Of a stretch of DNA of 64,000 bases, positions 35,107 to 47,638 are shown in pieces (positions within the stretch are counted from its first letter, which is position 1; each line of letters opens with the position of its first letter). The stretch comes from Edaphochlamys debaryana. Taxonomy: Eukaryota > Chlorophyta > Chlorophyceae > Chlamydomonadales. A model generated the notes under the pieces. That model was not told the DNA's origin. It was given only the letters and a program-made list of their open reading frames with translations, and did not search any database. The translations under genes and the position numbers were made by a program. Where the stretch lies: assembly GCA_016858145.1 (NCBI GenBank), contig JAEHOE010000073.1, forward strand, positions 1 to 64,000. Reading direction: 5' to 3'.

Positions 35107-36495
35107 GCAAAGAGCATGCCATGATATGGCTTAGGCCAGGAAAGCGCCATGCGCGCAGCCGCTTAGAAACCAGTGACCACGCGTCAGGCTAGATGCGGCC
35201 AACTCAAATATGGATAACCGGTGGAATCACGGCCCCGGTCACAGGCGTTTTGGCAGGGGACCTGCATCTGGCTCGGGACTGTAGGTGCTTCGGACTTGAC
35301 ACGCACATCTGAAGGCGTCTAGGAAGGTGGCAAGGATTTCGGGGCTTGATCCGGCTGGACAGGTTGGACAGTGGGCTTGAAGTTCTAAGAAGGGACGGTG
35401 GGATTTAGCACGGGGCCCTTGACCTAGCTGCAATGCTGATTAGCTTAGAGTGGTGCTTTGTCGGGTGGCATAGCGACACCCAGGCTGCAACGCACCCACT
35501 GTGGCGCTCAGCCAACGTGCGACATTGTTGGATGGGGATGTGTGTTCGCCTAGGGCCGGTCAGGTGCGGAGGTGCTCGGAAGGATGGCGTTGCCTCTTGG
35601 TGTAGGTGATCTTAACCTTCGCTGCCAGAGAGAAAGCGCAACGCTCAGCTTCAAGTCCATGCCACCCACGCTAACTGCGCCCAGCTCGTCCTGCCTCACC
35701 AGTATCCACTCTTGTGCTGAGAGGACTCGGAGGAGGTTGCTGTACCGAACTTGGCATGCCAGCCAGCCAGCTTTGGGTCCTGTCCATCGACCATCCCAGC
35801 GTACATGGACCACTCTCCGGTACCTTAACGTAACTCGCCCCCCGTGTCTCCTTTCCCCCCTGGGGATGCGCTGCTGCAGCGATTGTGTTGCTATTTTGCA
35901 TCGGGCTTCTGCAAGTCCTTCGAGCAGCTGGCAAGACAAGGCACGGCGTGCATGCTACACAGCACGAGGAATGGCATTCATGGCAACTCGATGTGGACAA
36001 ATGAGGAGCTGAAACCAGGGGTCCAGGGCTGATGCGAGGGAAGGGGGCATCCAATTACGAACGATCCACATCACGTGCCTTACACCATTAACGGCTTGCT
36101 CCCTTCAGGTCGCACAAGCTCAAGGGTGCCGTGCCTTTGACCGCCGAGAGTTCCAGCCCTCCGCTCTTCCTTCGGGTTGCACAAACTCTGCGCTTGTTGT
36201 CGGGTGCCTGCTAGCTAGCTAGCCCGTGTCCCTCCGCGGGATCCCAATCACCGAGAAGCTCTGCTCGTCTGCGGCCTGTCTCCTACCCTGTTGCCAGAGA
36301 GCACACGTGTCCTGCTAACTTTAGGTCTCCACTTTCTATCAGACGCGGGTCAGCAACATGGCCGCCGCATCATCTACACCGGATCTGTCATGTCTACATA
36401 CGCGCATCCTAATGACCCCGCCGCACCCAAACCAAAGCACCAATAAAGAATCGGGCAAATGCACCTTGTGCCATTCCGGCCTAGCTGCGTCCTAA
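35107..36495. other. Unique spacer between the convergent gene copies
   Basis: This is a 1.4-kb non-repeated stretch with no supported gene. It must contain both 3' UTRs. Read on the minus strand, TGTAA at 36084-36080 is a candidate poly(A) signal for the right-hand gene, about 410 bp after its stop. No equivalent is obvious for the left-hand gene. Confidence 0.5.
36080..36084 (-). terminator. Candidate TGTAA poly(A) signal for the right-hand Sec16-motif gene
   Basis: TGTAA is the usual chlorophycean poly(A) signal. This one is on the correct strand, 412 bp beyond the stop codon. It is a 5-base match only. Confidence 0.3.
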
Positions 36496-39400
36496 TCAAA
36501 CTACTGCGAGGTCAAGCTCCTCGACCTCCCAGCCCTCGCCCTCCAGCCCCGGAGCCTCCGCCTCGGCAACGGCGGAAGCGGGCTCCTCAGCCGCAGCTGC
36601 AGCCGGCTCCTCAGCGGCGGCCTCCGACTCGGCAGCGGGCTGTGCCTCATCCTCAACAGCCGCCTCCACCTCCGCCTCCACCTGCTGATCCGCCCCCTCC
36701 TCGCCCGCCTCCGCCTCCTCGCCCTCCTCGCCGCCCCCCAGGCCCATGGTCTCGTACTCGGCCTCGATGCTCTCGATCAGGGGCTCGGGGTCCGCACCCG
36801 CATCCCGCAGAGCGTCCGCCAGGGCCGACACCTTGGTGCTCTCCTGGCCCAGGCACAGCAGCAGCTCGTCATGCTCGGCCTGCAGCTCGTCCAGAGAACC
36901 GCGGGTCGCGGCAAGCTCGGACGTCAGGCTCTCGAAGCGGGCGGCGTAGCTGCGGCGCAGGTCCTCGCTGTCCGCGCGGGCGGCCGCCAGGGCCTCCGCC
37001 AGCGTCGCCTTCTCCGCCCGCTCGCCTGCCAGCGCCTCCGCCAGCGCATCCCGCTCCGCCAGGGCCGCCGCCAGCTGAGCGCCCAGCGCAGCGCGCTCGG
37101 CCTCCGCCTCCGCACGCACCGCCGCCACAGCCTGCTGCGCCTCCGCCTCGGAGCTCGACAGCCGCTCGGCGAGGGCGGCGCGAGAGGCCTCGGCCTCCGA
37201 CAGCGCCGCCGCCAGAGAGCCGCACTCGGCCTGTGCCGCCGCCAGGCTCTCCTCCAGCCCGCCCACGCGAGCCGCCAGACCGTCTCGCTCCGCCTCCACG
37301 CCCGCAATCACCATTGACGCCGCCTCCCGCTCGGACTCCACCACAGCCGTCAGCCGCGTCTCCCACGCGGAAGCCTCAGAGCTGCGCGCCGCAGCCTCCA
37401 CGGCCGCCACGTCCACCTCCGGCGCTGCGAGCACGCTCAGAGACACCACCACCGCCGGCTGGGGCTCGGGCAGGGGCTGGGCCAGGGGCGTGCAGGCGGG
37501 CTCGGCCGAGGCATCCGACAGGCGGCGACCCAGCTGCTGGAAGCGCTCGCCGGGGGCAGCGGCCATCGAGGGCTCCGCGGGGCCAGCGGGCAGCTCGTCG
37601 GAGGGGCGGGCAAGCGGCAGCAGAGGCGTCACCACGCCGTCCGCAGCGGAGACCGCAGGCGGGGCGCCGGGCGCGGGGCGGGTGGGCGTGGCGGGGCTGG
37701 CGTCCTTGCGCGGGCGCTTGCTGCCGGGGCCGGGGGTCCAGTGCTCGCCGGGCGTCGAGGCGGCGGGCGCCAGCGAGGCCAGGGCGCCCACATCAATGCC
37801 CAGACCCGCCAGAGCGCGAGTGGCCTCGGCCAGGGAGGAGTGGATCTGCGCAAGAAGAGAGGCGCTGTCGCCCTCGGCGGCGGCCGCATCCCCGTTGGCG
37901 GCGCTGCTGCGGAGCAGCTCCAGGGCCTGAACCACAGAGTCAATGGCGGCAGCGGCGGCGGCGGAGGGCGCAGACGCGTCGGCAGCGGGCTCCACAGCCT
38001 CCACCAGCGCCTCCTCAGCAGCCTCCTCGGCAGCGGCGGCCACCTCAACAGCCTCAGCAACAGGCACCGGCTCGGCCTCAGCGTCAGCAGCAAGCGGCTC
38101 AGCCTCAGCCTCCTGTGGCTCAGCCTCCGAAGGGGTGGGGTGTGCCTCGGGCGCAGCCTCCTCCTCGGCATCAGCGGCAGCAGGGGCCGCTGCCGGGGAC
38201 TCCTCGCCCAAGTGCTCGAAGAAGCTCATGCCGTCGCCGTCGCTTAGCGCCGGAGACAGGTCCATGGCCGTGGCCACAGGCGCGGGCTGCGCCTGCTCCT
38301 CCTCCTCGCCTGCCTCCTCCTCCTGCACGTGCTCGAGGGAGGGACCGGCGTACGGCACGCGGTCGGGGGAGGCGGCGGGGCTGGCGGCGGGCAGGGCCTG
38401 CGCCGCGAGGGGCACGTGCTCTGCGCCCGAGAAGGGGTCCTCGGAGCGGGCCGAGTCGCACCACACGGGGGCCTGGGCGGGGGGGAGGGTGGGGCTGTCC
38501 ATGGCGGCCAGGGCCCCAAGGTCCAGGGACAGGGCGCGGGCGACGGAGGAGGCGGGGGCCAGGGCCGCGGAGGGCTCCTCGGGGGCAGCGGGGGCAGAGG
38601 CCTCGTCCGCAGGCACCTCGGGGGCGGGAGCGGCCACGGCGGGGGCAGGGGCCGCGGGCTCAGCAGCGGGCTGGCGCTTGGCGGGGCGGGCGGAGGAGAG
38701 GCCAGACAGCAGGGTGCTGCTGGGCTGCCCAAACTGAGCCAGGCGGCAGGCGCGCTCGTACGACGACAGCTCCTCCTCCGGCGCCTCGGCCTCCGCCGCC
38801 GCAGCACCCTCGGCTGCCCCGGGAGAGCCCGGCTGCGCGCCCTCTGCCGCCTGCCCCGCCTCCCCGCCCTCTTCGTGCGGCTCCTCCTCCGCCTGCTCCG
38901 CCTCCGCCTCGTGCTCCGGCTGCGGCTCCAGCAGGTGCGGGGCGTACGGCAGGCCGGGGTTGGCGAGCTGCCAGTTGGCGCACACGGCTAGGAACTTGCG
39001 CCCCGAGCGGAGGTGGTCGGGCAGCTCCCAGGGCAGGGGCCCGTCCAGCTTGGCCGGGTCGCCCGGGTGCATGATGCGCTCAAAGTCGTCCTCGCTCAGA
39101 GCAGCGCCGGGGGCGGGGGCGGGAAGCACGCTGCCGGCGGCCGAGGCGGCGGCGGAGGCGGCGGACAGCGCGGCGGCGATGGGCGAAGCGGACGCGACGG
39201 ACGCGCCCAGGGACGCAACGGCGCCGGTGGCGGCGCTGGAGAGCTGCGTCAGGCGCTTGGCGCCGGCGGCCCCGAGGCCCAGCAGCAGCTGAGGGCCGGC
39301 CAGGGCGCCGCCTGCAGAGCCCTCGGACGCCGCCTCGGCCGCAGCGATCGACGCCTCCACAGCGGCAACGGAGGCTGCGTCGGACGGCACCGCACACTGC

Positions 39401-41806
39401 TGCTGGGCTGCAGCGGCCGAGGCGACGGCGGCGGCAGCGGCCACGGCAGCGGTGACGGCGGATTGGTGGTGATGCGTGGCGGCGGCGGCGGCAGCGGTCA
39501 GGTCGGCGGGCAGGGGTGCGGCGTCAAAGGTCAGCGACTCGCCCTGCGCCTCCATCGCCTCCTCGCCCAGCTGCAGAGGCTGGTCGCTGCCGTGGGAGGG
39601 CAGGGGCAGCCCCAGGCCATCCTGCGCACCCGAAGCCGAGACCGAGGACACGGCGGGGTGTGGGTGGTAGACGGGGTCCGCCTCCTCCTCAGCCGCCTCC
39701 GCCCCAGCCTCCGCGCCGTAAGCACCCCAGCCGCCAGCGCCCTCCGCTGCCGCCGCTGCCACCGCCGGTGCCTCGTCTTCCACGGCTTGCGCCTCCGCCT
39801 GCCAGGCAGCCTGCTCCGGAGCCGCCTCCGCCTCGCCGCACGTCGCCAGCACCACAAACGCAGCCTCGCCGGCGCCCGCCTCCGCCCCCGCCTGCCCCTC
39901 CGCTGCCTGCTCGCCGCCCACGTGCCCTTGCGGCGCCTGCGTCTCGTACTGCGCTGCGTACGAGGCTGCGTAGTACTGCGCGTACGTCACCGCGTCCGCC
40001 TCGCTGTACCCCTGCCCCAGGGCGTACTGGTACAGGTAGGCGTACTGCTGGTAGTAGTACTGCGAGTAGTGGTCGGCCCCAGGGGCGCCGTCAGCAGCGG
40101 CAGCAGAAGAGCCCGCAGCGCCCTCGCCCTCGGGCGCACAGGCAGTGGCGGCTGCAGCGGGCTCCGGCTCCGCCCCCGCCTCTGTCCCCGGCTCCTGCTC
40201 CTGCTCCGGCTCCGGCTCGCCCACGTACACCTGGGGGAGCACCAGCGCCTCCGCCATCCCTTCGTGGAGAGACACCGCTGCGCCGCCGTCGGACACGCCG
40301 GGGGCAGAGCCCTCAGGGTCGGCGGCGGCCCACTGGGACGGGGCAGGGGCCTCCTCCCCATGCGCAGGGCCGGGGTCCAGGTGCAGGGGGCCCTCGGGCG
40401 TGGCAACTGCGCTGTGCGAGGCGGCGGGGGAGCTCAGCTGGTTGGAGCCCTCCAGCCCGTCCCGGAAGGAGAGCGAGTAGCCGTAGGAGCGGCCGCTGGG
40501 GGAGGGCTCCACGCTGCCGCCGCCCTCCGCGTCGCCGGCTTCAGGCCCGTCCTCGGGCGCATGCTCGGGCCCCGAAAAGGGCGTGCGGGCAGCTGGGTGC
40601 GGCTCCTCCTCTTCCTGTGGCTCGGCTGCGTGCCCGCCGTTGCTGTGGGCCCCGGTGGCGACTCCGTGGCTGCCGCCGTTCGCTGTCGCCTCGCCACCGT
40701 TGGCTGAGGGCTCGCCCGCCTCCGCCTCCGCCTCCGCCTCCTGTTCGCCCTCACCCTCGTGCTCGGGGGTGGCGGGCGGGGGCACGAAGAACCCCAGCGG
40801 CTGAGACGGCGAGCGCGCGGGCGGAACGAAGAAGCCCGGCGACAGGCCGTTGCCCGAGGACGGCCCCGACGCAAAGCCCGGCGGCAGACCGCTGAAGGAG
40901 GTGGGCGGCGAGGGCCCCACGCTGCCGGGCAGCCCGGTCGGGGTCATGCTGCCCTCCCGATCGAAGCCGGGCGCCATAGCTGCCAGGTCGGTCTGCGAGA
41001 TGGACCCCGCCAGAGAGCCCATGGACGAGACGGAGAGGTTCTTCTGGAGCACGTAGCGCTGAGACAGGGAGCGCCTGGGAGGGAAGGGAAACGGGGAGGC
41101 GGGAGGTGAGGCGGACGGGAGAGGTGTGAGCAGGAGCACGGCGGACGACTGCAGGGGGGGCCTCCGCGGCTGATACGAGCTAGGACCCGCAGGGGAAGGC
41201 GTGATGCCAGACGGTGCCCGGCTGGTGCATGAGTGTTGTGACCCTTGCCCCCCCCCCCGTGGTCAGGCAGCTCTGCTGGCCAGGGGTCAAGCGATAGCTC
41301 CCTGGTGTCCGTACACACCGATCAATCAACCCCAGGGCCCAGCCCCGCAGGCCGCAGGCAGCACTCACTTGCCGAGCGGGGCACCAGACGAGACGCTTCC
41401 CCCCGATGGCGCCACGGGCGGCGGAGGGGGCCTGGCAGCCTCCTTCGCGGCCTCGTCCTCCTTGCCACGCTCAACCCAGCGCTTTAGCTGCACGCAAGGA
41501 CCAGCAGATTGCGGTCAAGCTGGGCTGCTCGCGGCCTTGGGGCATCGAGCGGTCGCCTCACCTCTGGGTGGTAGTACATGTTGTTCTCCTCGCCCAAACT
41601 GGCCTGTTTGGCCTTCTTCCCTCCCTTGGTCCACTGCGCGCAGCGGGGACAGGCCGGTCAACGTCTGGGTCGCAGACACACCCGAAGTGCGGGCGCATCG
41701 GCAAGCGACGGGACCCAGCTGAGCAGCGACTCACTGAAGTCGGCTTGAAGAGGCTGAAGGGCGAGTTTGCGGGCTTGCTGGCGGCCTCCGCTCCAGAGGA
41801 CGCCAT
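36496..41806 (-). CDS. Sec16 C-terminal-motif / disordered / coiled-coil protein, copy 2 (1,613 aa)
   Basis: Paralogue of the gene at 29795-35106 in opposite orientation. Exons: 41806-41735, 41633-41562, 41487-41369, 41074-36496, with identical phases and identical exon lengths. The domain order is the same: N-terminal Sec16-type motif, disordered Ala/Glu-rich body, Tyr-rich patch, PWELPDHLRSG patch, coiled coil. Visible differences are few: two extra Glu-Ala residues after EGEGEQEAEAE, a TPSEAEPQEAE versus PVPEEAEPQEAE region, VAAAAEEAAEEAL versus EADAAEAVEEAL, and a shorter end, LEGEGWEVEELDLAVV. Insertions and deletions cancel, so both proteins have the same length. Both frames are fully open, so both copies look functional. 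Confidence 0.85.
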
Positions 41807-42703
41807 CTTGCCCGCACTACAGCTGACCTACAGCAAGCTGCTATTCTTGTACCATCTATCTAGTAAGCTTGATCAACGCAGTCAAGTGCCAAGTGGTTGG
41901 TATGGGCGACGGAGTGCAAGCGGGCTGACCTTCCGCGCCCGCGACGCGCGAGTGGCGCGACCAGTCCCATGCGCAATTGCCTGGGGGGGACCTGGAGCTG
42001 AGCCAGCCCCTTACTCTCCTAAGTTTGCAAGGGCTTCTTGGTAACCGTGCCCCGCTTCCCCGGGCAAACTGCCAGGACACATGCGTGTAGCATGCCGACC
42101 AATCGGAGAGCCTCCGCCTCCGCTATCTGACTCCAGTATGTTGACCTGGGCTGCGGGCAGCGGGCGGACGGTCGGTAGGGTGCAGGGCGCAACTGCTCCT
42201 TGCAGGGGTGGCCGAAGGATGGTCGAAGGATGGTCGGGGTCGGCACGCAGGTCGTGTAATCAAGGGCGGCACGCGACGGGTTGCCTCGCACACACTCAGC
42301 CGACGCAGGTAGCACGATCCAGTGCAGACTATGCTTGCAGGCCAAGGCAGGCGTTGACTGATAGGCCAGCTGCGTGGTGATGGCAGGACAGTCCTACCAT
42401 GACCCCGATGCTGTCGTCGGCGGCGTGGGGGCTGCGGCCGGCGGCCTGAACACCTGGGCCCAGGCACTATGGCACTACGCCCCGTTGCCTGAACAAATCC
42501 CTGACGCCCTGAGCCCTGGACGCTGGCCCTATCTGACGGCTCCCGCAGACCTGTGAACACCCCTGGTTGCATCGACAGATCGACTCAGCAGCTGGATCAG
42601 GGGTGAGCTGAAATGTACGACTCGCGGTGCCGCTGAGCCGCGGACGTTGGAGAAGGCGCATGCCGCGCGCCGGTCAACGTAACCTCCGCCTCGTGGGTTG
42701 CCA
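36508..42703 (-). repeat. Right arm of the large inverted duplication
   Basis: Reverse-oriented partner of 28939-35095, carrying the second Sec16-motif gene and about 0.9 kb of its upstream flank. The flank differs from the left arm by several short indels (for example an insertion near 42,590 and a changed order near 42,440-42,460). This argues that the copy is real and not an assembly fold-back. Confidence 0.92.
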
Positions 42704-43367
42704 CCGTGCCTGTCCACTGACCATCAGACTCGTCCAGGCTCCGAACAGATGTCAGGCCAACGGACGCCTACCCCCGGTGCGATCCCGTGGAGCCAAGTGC
42801 CCACTGCGGACGGTGGGGAGCCACGCATGGCCCGCCTCCGCCCCCGCCCCTGCCCCGCCCCCCCCCTGTTGCTTGGCTTAGTTGGCCGCAGCTGGCCAAA
42901 GGAACTTTGGGAGCAGGGTTGAGAGCCTTGCAGTAGTGAAGTATGTATGTCCGCGAGTCACCGCCCCAGGCTCCTGCAGGTACTGAATGTGCACTGGCAC
43001 ACAGACACCGCCCTGACTCGTTCGTTGGTGCTCTGGCCGTTGCCTGCACAGCCACCTCGGCATTCTCTTCAGGGTGTATTGCTGTGCATGTCTGCACCAG
43101 ATACGGATTATTGCCGCCGCCCACCTCCCAACTTTCCCCTATGCTCCCCCTTAGTCCATCTCACACGAGGACGCATGGGAGCGCCGGTCCGCCCAAATGT
43201 GTCCCCGCCCCTCTGCCCCTCCTCCTCTGGTGGCTCCAAAGGCCGCAATGGACACTGATCCCATGGGCCCTGCAGCCCTTCTCTACCTGGCCCTTCAAAT
43301 GGGCCACCGCAACCCAACCTCAACTCCCTCAGCGGCTGTGCTACCCCACATCCGCGCCTCCCACCGC
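42704..43367. other. Intergenic: 3' flank of the SRCR/RCC1 gene
   Basis: No supported gene. It lies between the outer border of the inverted repeat and the stop codon of the minus-strand SRCR/RCC1 gene. Confidence 0.5.
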
Positions 43368-46300
43368 TCACTTCAAGGGTATGCCGGAATTGGGATCCGG
43401 ACCCTGCTGCTTCTTACCCGGGCCGGTCGGACCGGCGCCAGCCGCTGCCAGTGGCGCCTTGGGCGGGACGGAAGGGATGCCGTTGGCGTTGAACGGCGCC
43501 GGCGAGGCAGGGGCGTCGGGCACGGACTGACCTGGCAGCAGGGGGCGTCGAGGCGCCCGGGGGTTCTTGGGGCGGGCCGGGGGGGAGTCGGGGGACGGAG
43601 GGAGGACGGGAGAGGGGGGGAGAGAGGGGGGGCTAGGGGGGGCCAACGGTGGGGGTTTCGGCGGAAGGCCGAACGGCCTGGAAGGGTGGTCGGGAGGAGA
43701 TGGCGGCTCCGGCGGTGATGGTGGGGGAAAGACCTTGCTGCCGCTTGGCGGTAGGGACTGAGTCGTGTCGGGTGTGAAAGGCGGCGGTGGCGGCGGGATG
43801 ACCTGGCCGTTACTGGGCGGTGTCGGGGACGGAACGACCGTGCCTGGCTCGAGAGGCGGCGGTGGCGGCGGGATGACCTGGCCGTTACTGGGCGGGCGTG
43901 GTGGGGGTGGGGGCGGCGATGGGATCTCGGGTGGGCTCGGGGACTGGCGAGGCGGCGTGGGCGAGTCCGGAGGGGCAACCGGGAGAGGAGGGTTTAGCGG
44001 CGAACCCGCGTCTGCCCAGGGCGCGAGGGGCACGGAGGGCAGGGCGTCCCCCATGCTGCCCGCCAGGCTGCCCCGGGGGGTAATGTCGCCTTGGCCCAGC
44101 TCGCCCATATCGTTGTTACTGGGCACGGAAGGGGGGACGGGTTGAGAAGACGTGGGTGAAGGGGGGTGTGCGGTCACGGGTGCACCGTGTGTGTGGGAGG
44201 TAACGGGTGCAGAACAGTTGGGGGTGGCGGAAGGTGGTAGTACGCAGCGCAGACTCGCCAACGGTGATTGCTTGCCGCCTTGCCCGTCCGCGCCGCCCCC
44301 TCCCCTTCCCTTCCCCCCAGTCCCCGCCACCTTCCCGCCCCACTCACCCCCAGCACTTGACGGTTGCCGACGGCAGTAGCAACGCGCAGCAGTAGTTGCT
44401 GGTGCTGCAGCTCACGGCCTCAGCGGTCTGGCCACTGCCCACCAGCACGAAGCGCGAGGCCAGCGGCATGGCGTAGTCGGGCTGCTCATCACCCGCAATG
44501 TCGGACCTGCAGCGGCGGGCGGTGATGCGGGGCGGATTTGATGCGGCATTCAGGGGACGAGGAAGCAGAGCTCGGCATCCCCTCCTTGTGTTTCTGCAGG
44601 GTTTTGCAGGAGCCGCACCGCGGGGAAAGCCCCAGGGCGCGCACGTGCTCACCCGATGCACGTGACCCGGCCGGCCGTGAGGGCGCACGTGGAGTCACCG
44701 CCAGAGGTTATGTCCATGATGGGAATCGCAGTCTCCAGGAGCGCTGGGCCCAGGACGCGGCCGTGGGTGAGGCTGGTCACCAGCTCGGGGCGCTTCTGGT
44801 CCACCTGCCAATAGGGCATGGCGCCGGGGGTCCTGCGGCAGGAGCGGCATCCGCATGAGTCAAGCATGGATCGACGCGGTGTGGACGCGTGCGAGCGGGT
44901 CGGTTGGAGCCTCCAGCGTTGGCGGGTCCGGTACCGCCTGCATGAGGTGCTCCCCTGCTGCCCCTCGGCTGTCCCGCGACCCCCCATCCCCACCCCCCCG
45001 CCTCACCCCCAGCACCACAGGCTGACGGAGTCCACGGGGGGCGTCACCAACGCGCACGCGCCCCACGACATGACCGCCACACTCTTCACCTAGGGGCGGC
45101 AGGCGGGGAGGGGCGCGGCAAGGGGTGGGTTGGGGTCGGGTTGAGCAACGGTGGAGATGGAAGGTAGCGTTTGAGATCGGGGCCGTGCGGGAGGGAGTGC
45201 ATGAGGGCCATAGGCGCATGAGGCGCACGGAGCGCACGCACCTGGGTTGTCGGCCCGAACTGCACAGACGGCAGCGCCGCGCCCATCTCCCCCGGCTCGT
45301 CGCCCACAATGTCGCCCAGGCTGGAGTCGCCCAGGCGCCTCCAGGGAGCGGAGTTGTCCCTGGGAAGGCGTCAGCGGCGAAAGCAATACTTTTGTGGCAT
45401 AGACCCGGAGTTTATAGTGGTGCGCATATGGGGACTCGAAGGCCCTTGACTGCCTGCAAAGCGCCCCTTCCAGATTCACGCATTTACTCCCCGTGCACGC
45501 CCAGTTACCCTGCCTCCCCCAGGAGAATCACTCACCCCCAGCACTTCACCACGTTGCCCGGAAACAACACGGCGCACGAGGTGTCACGCGTACTCCAAAT
45601 GGACAATGCCCGTGCCGAGGGCCCCAGGTCTACGGGGGTAGCCTCCTGCGGCAGTACTCCGAAGCCTGCGGGGTTGTCTGATGCGCCCGTGAAGGCATCG
45701 CCGCGCCCCAGCTGGCCAACCTTGTTCTCTCTGCGCAGGGTCGAGGGAGGAGGGAGGTGTGCTGCGTTCAGGCCTCCTGAACCTGTCAGGCCATCTGGGC
45801 CTGTGTCTACCGCTGACTCCCAAGGCCAATCGCTATACTTGGGAGCAGATTTTGAGTCACAGCGGCTCTGCACCTTCCCAACACTTGACGACGCCCCACA
45901 CTGCAGAGTCATGGAGCCATGGAGGCTGGTGACTGCCATTGACGGATGGTTCCCAGAGGAGAAGAAGCCCCCCGTGCTACGCGTCCCCAAGCTACCGTAC
46001 CCGCACCCGCGCTCACCCAAAGCACTTGACGACGCCCCCCGTGCTCAGGGCGCAGAAGTGGTAGGACCCAGACACGATGGCGTCGGGGATGAAGTCCTTT
46101 CCTGGGTCAATGTCCACCGGCGTGGTGCCGAAGCCGAGCCTGTGTTTGCGGCGGGCGTGGAAATGGGTCAGGAAACCCCCGTCGGGCAACCACACGTACT
46201 CCCAGCGCCAAACCATCCCCTACCCCATGCATCCACGACTCACCCCCAGCAGCTGATAGATTTGCGGGCCTTGAGACGCGTTCCCATCGACACAAGGGCG

Positions 46301-47638
46301 CACGTGGTCCACCAGGCACGTGCCACGCCCAGCACGCTCCGACCCGGGCCCAGGGGCACAGCACGCAGCGCAGGGCCCATCTCGCCGGGCTCGTCGCCGA
46401 TCATGCTGTCGGCCTTGCCGTTGCCGGTCTGACCCTCATCGTTCTTCCTGCAGGGTCGAGCCGGGGTGGGTAGAGGGGGGGGGCCATGTTTGCCGGACTA
46501 GCGCCTACCAGGTTTGGCACACGGCAACGGCAAGGGGCCCGAGTCCCACCAAGCTGGCACCGGTCTGCCCAATGCTGTTCACGTAATTAGTGCCACCCCA
46601 GCCGTTCTGCCCCAGCAAACTGCCTTGGGTCGGTGCTTGACCCCTGGTAGTCCGCCCAGGCTCACGGCTCACCCCTAGCACTTGAGCTGCCCGTTGGCGA
46701 TGGCGCAGGGGCCGCCCCCGCCCGCGACGACGGAGGTGACGGGGGCGCCTGGGGCAGGGCTGGGTGCGCGGCGTCAAGGGTAGCCGAATTGAATCAGGGG
46801 AGGTAGATGGAAGAACTGCATTCCTGCGGTCGGGCCGACTGTCCGGCAGGGTCCGGCCACAGCATGCCGCGGGCCCTTGGCGGCTGGCGGTCCGTGACAC
46901 ACGGCGGCCCGCCCCCGGCCGCCTTCGGGTGACAGCAGCCCTGTCACGCCCTGCCCCGTGCCCCCGTCAAGCCACCCACCGCACACGATGGCTGCAATTG
47001 ACGAGCAGCGCCGATTCCTTGCGCTGAGAGCTGCCTTGCAGCCGCCGACGTCTTCGGCTCCGGGCTTGCATTCGAAATTGGCGGCATAGAAGCGTGTATC
47101 CCTTGACTTGCGGGTTTGGGCCGTCCCGCGGGCGAGTGAGCGGCCTCCCGCGTAGCCTCCGATGCGACAAACTGCGTCGGCCGTGCTGTCGTCGGGACCA
47201 CGCGGAACGCCGCACACCGGAACAAGTGATTCGTCGGACCACCTTAGGTATATGTACGCTATCACGTTTCCGTCATCAGTGGTGTTCGTCTGCAGCTCAA
47301 TATCGAATTCTGCTCCTCCATTGAACCATCGTGGCGGGCGACGGGGGTTGATGGTCGGCGTGTTGGTGTGGTCGGGCCGAGGTGTTCTACCCGCTGCAAG
47401 GGCGCAAGTAGCCCGATGGTCAGGTGGACGAGTGAACGACTCACAGGCGAAGGCGAGGCTGACCATCGGCGCGCGTCACACATACACACAATTCTTCGCC
47501 GCAGAGAGGCCTTCGCCGCAGAGGGGCCTTCGCGGCATGCTTACCGAGCACCACAGCGCCTTGTAGAACGGTTAAGGTGACTAGGAAGAGGGTGGAAGAG
47601 CTAGGCGCTCGTCGGGAACTGGGCTTCGTGCCCGACAT
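43368..47638 (-). CDS. Secreted SRCR-like / RCC1-repeat / Pro-rich protein (835 codons, one in-frame TAG)
   Basis: Exons in coding order: 47638-47545, 47393-46980, 46748-46673, 46619-46509, 46447-46244, 46139-46017, 45730-45536, 45359-45242, 45089-45007, 44832-44653, 44506-44348, 44118-43368. All junctions are GT-AG and in phase (2,508 bases). Residues 1-30 are a signal peptide (core STLFLVTLTVLQGAVVLG). Exon 2 is SRCR-like: ADAVCRIGGYAGG, then NFECKPGAEDVGGC and SSIAAIVCGG. Exons 3-11 each carry RCC1/beta-propeller-type repeats of the form 'G-D...ssG..TCAL...G.vkCWG', with a conserved phase-2 intron after Cys-Trp-Gly. The last exon is Pro-rich with the repeated PPSNGQVIPPPPPP block. Expected location is extracellular or cell surface; ligand unknown. 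The Trp of the first CWG is TAG (46677-46675), which would truncate the protein just after the SRCR domain if real. Confidence 0.85.

Noticed and set aside
30493..41109. Long Arg/Pro-rich or Gly-rich frames on the opposite strands of the two Sec16-motif genes, including 866- and 871-codon frames
   Set aside because: GC-rich coding sequence with Ala/Glu codons (GCN, GAG) leaves the opposite strand open. The frames have no domain content, and the sense genes have phased introns and a coiled coil.
28939..42703. Terminal inverted repeats of a giant transposon
   Set aside because: The arms contain a host-like split gene each and no transposase or integrase frame. No target-site duplication is visible at the borders. 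A segmental inverted duplication is the simpler reading.
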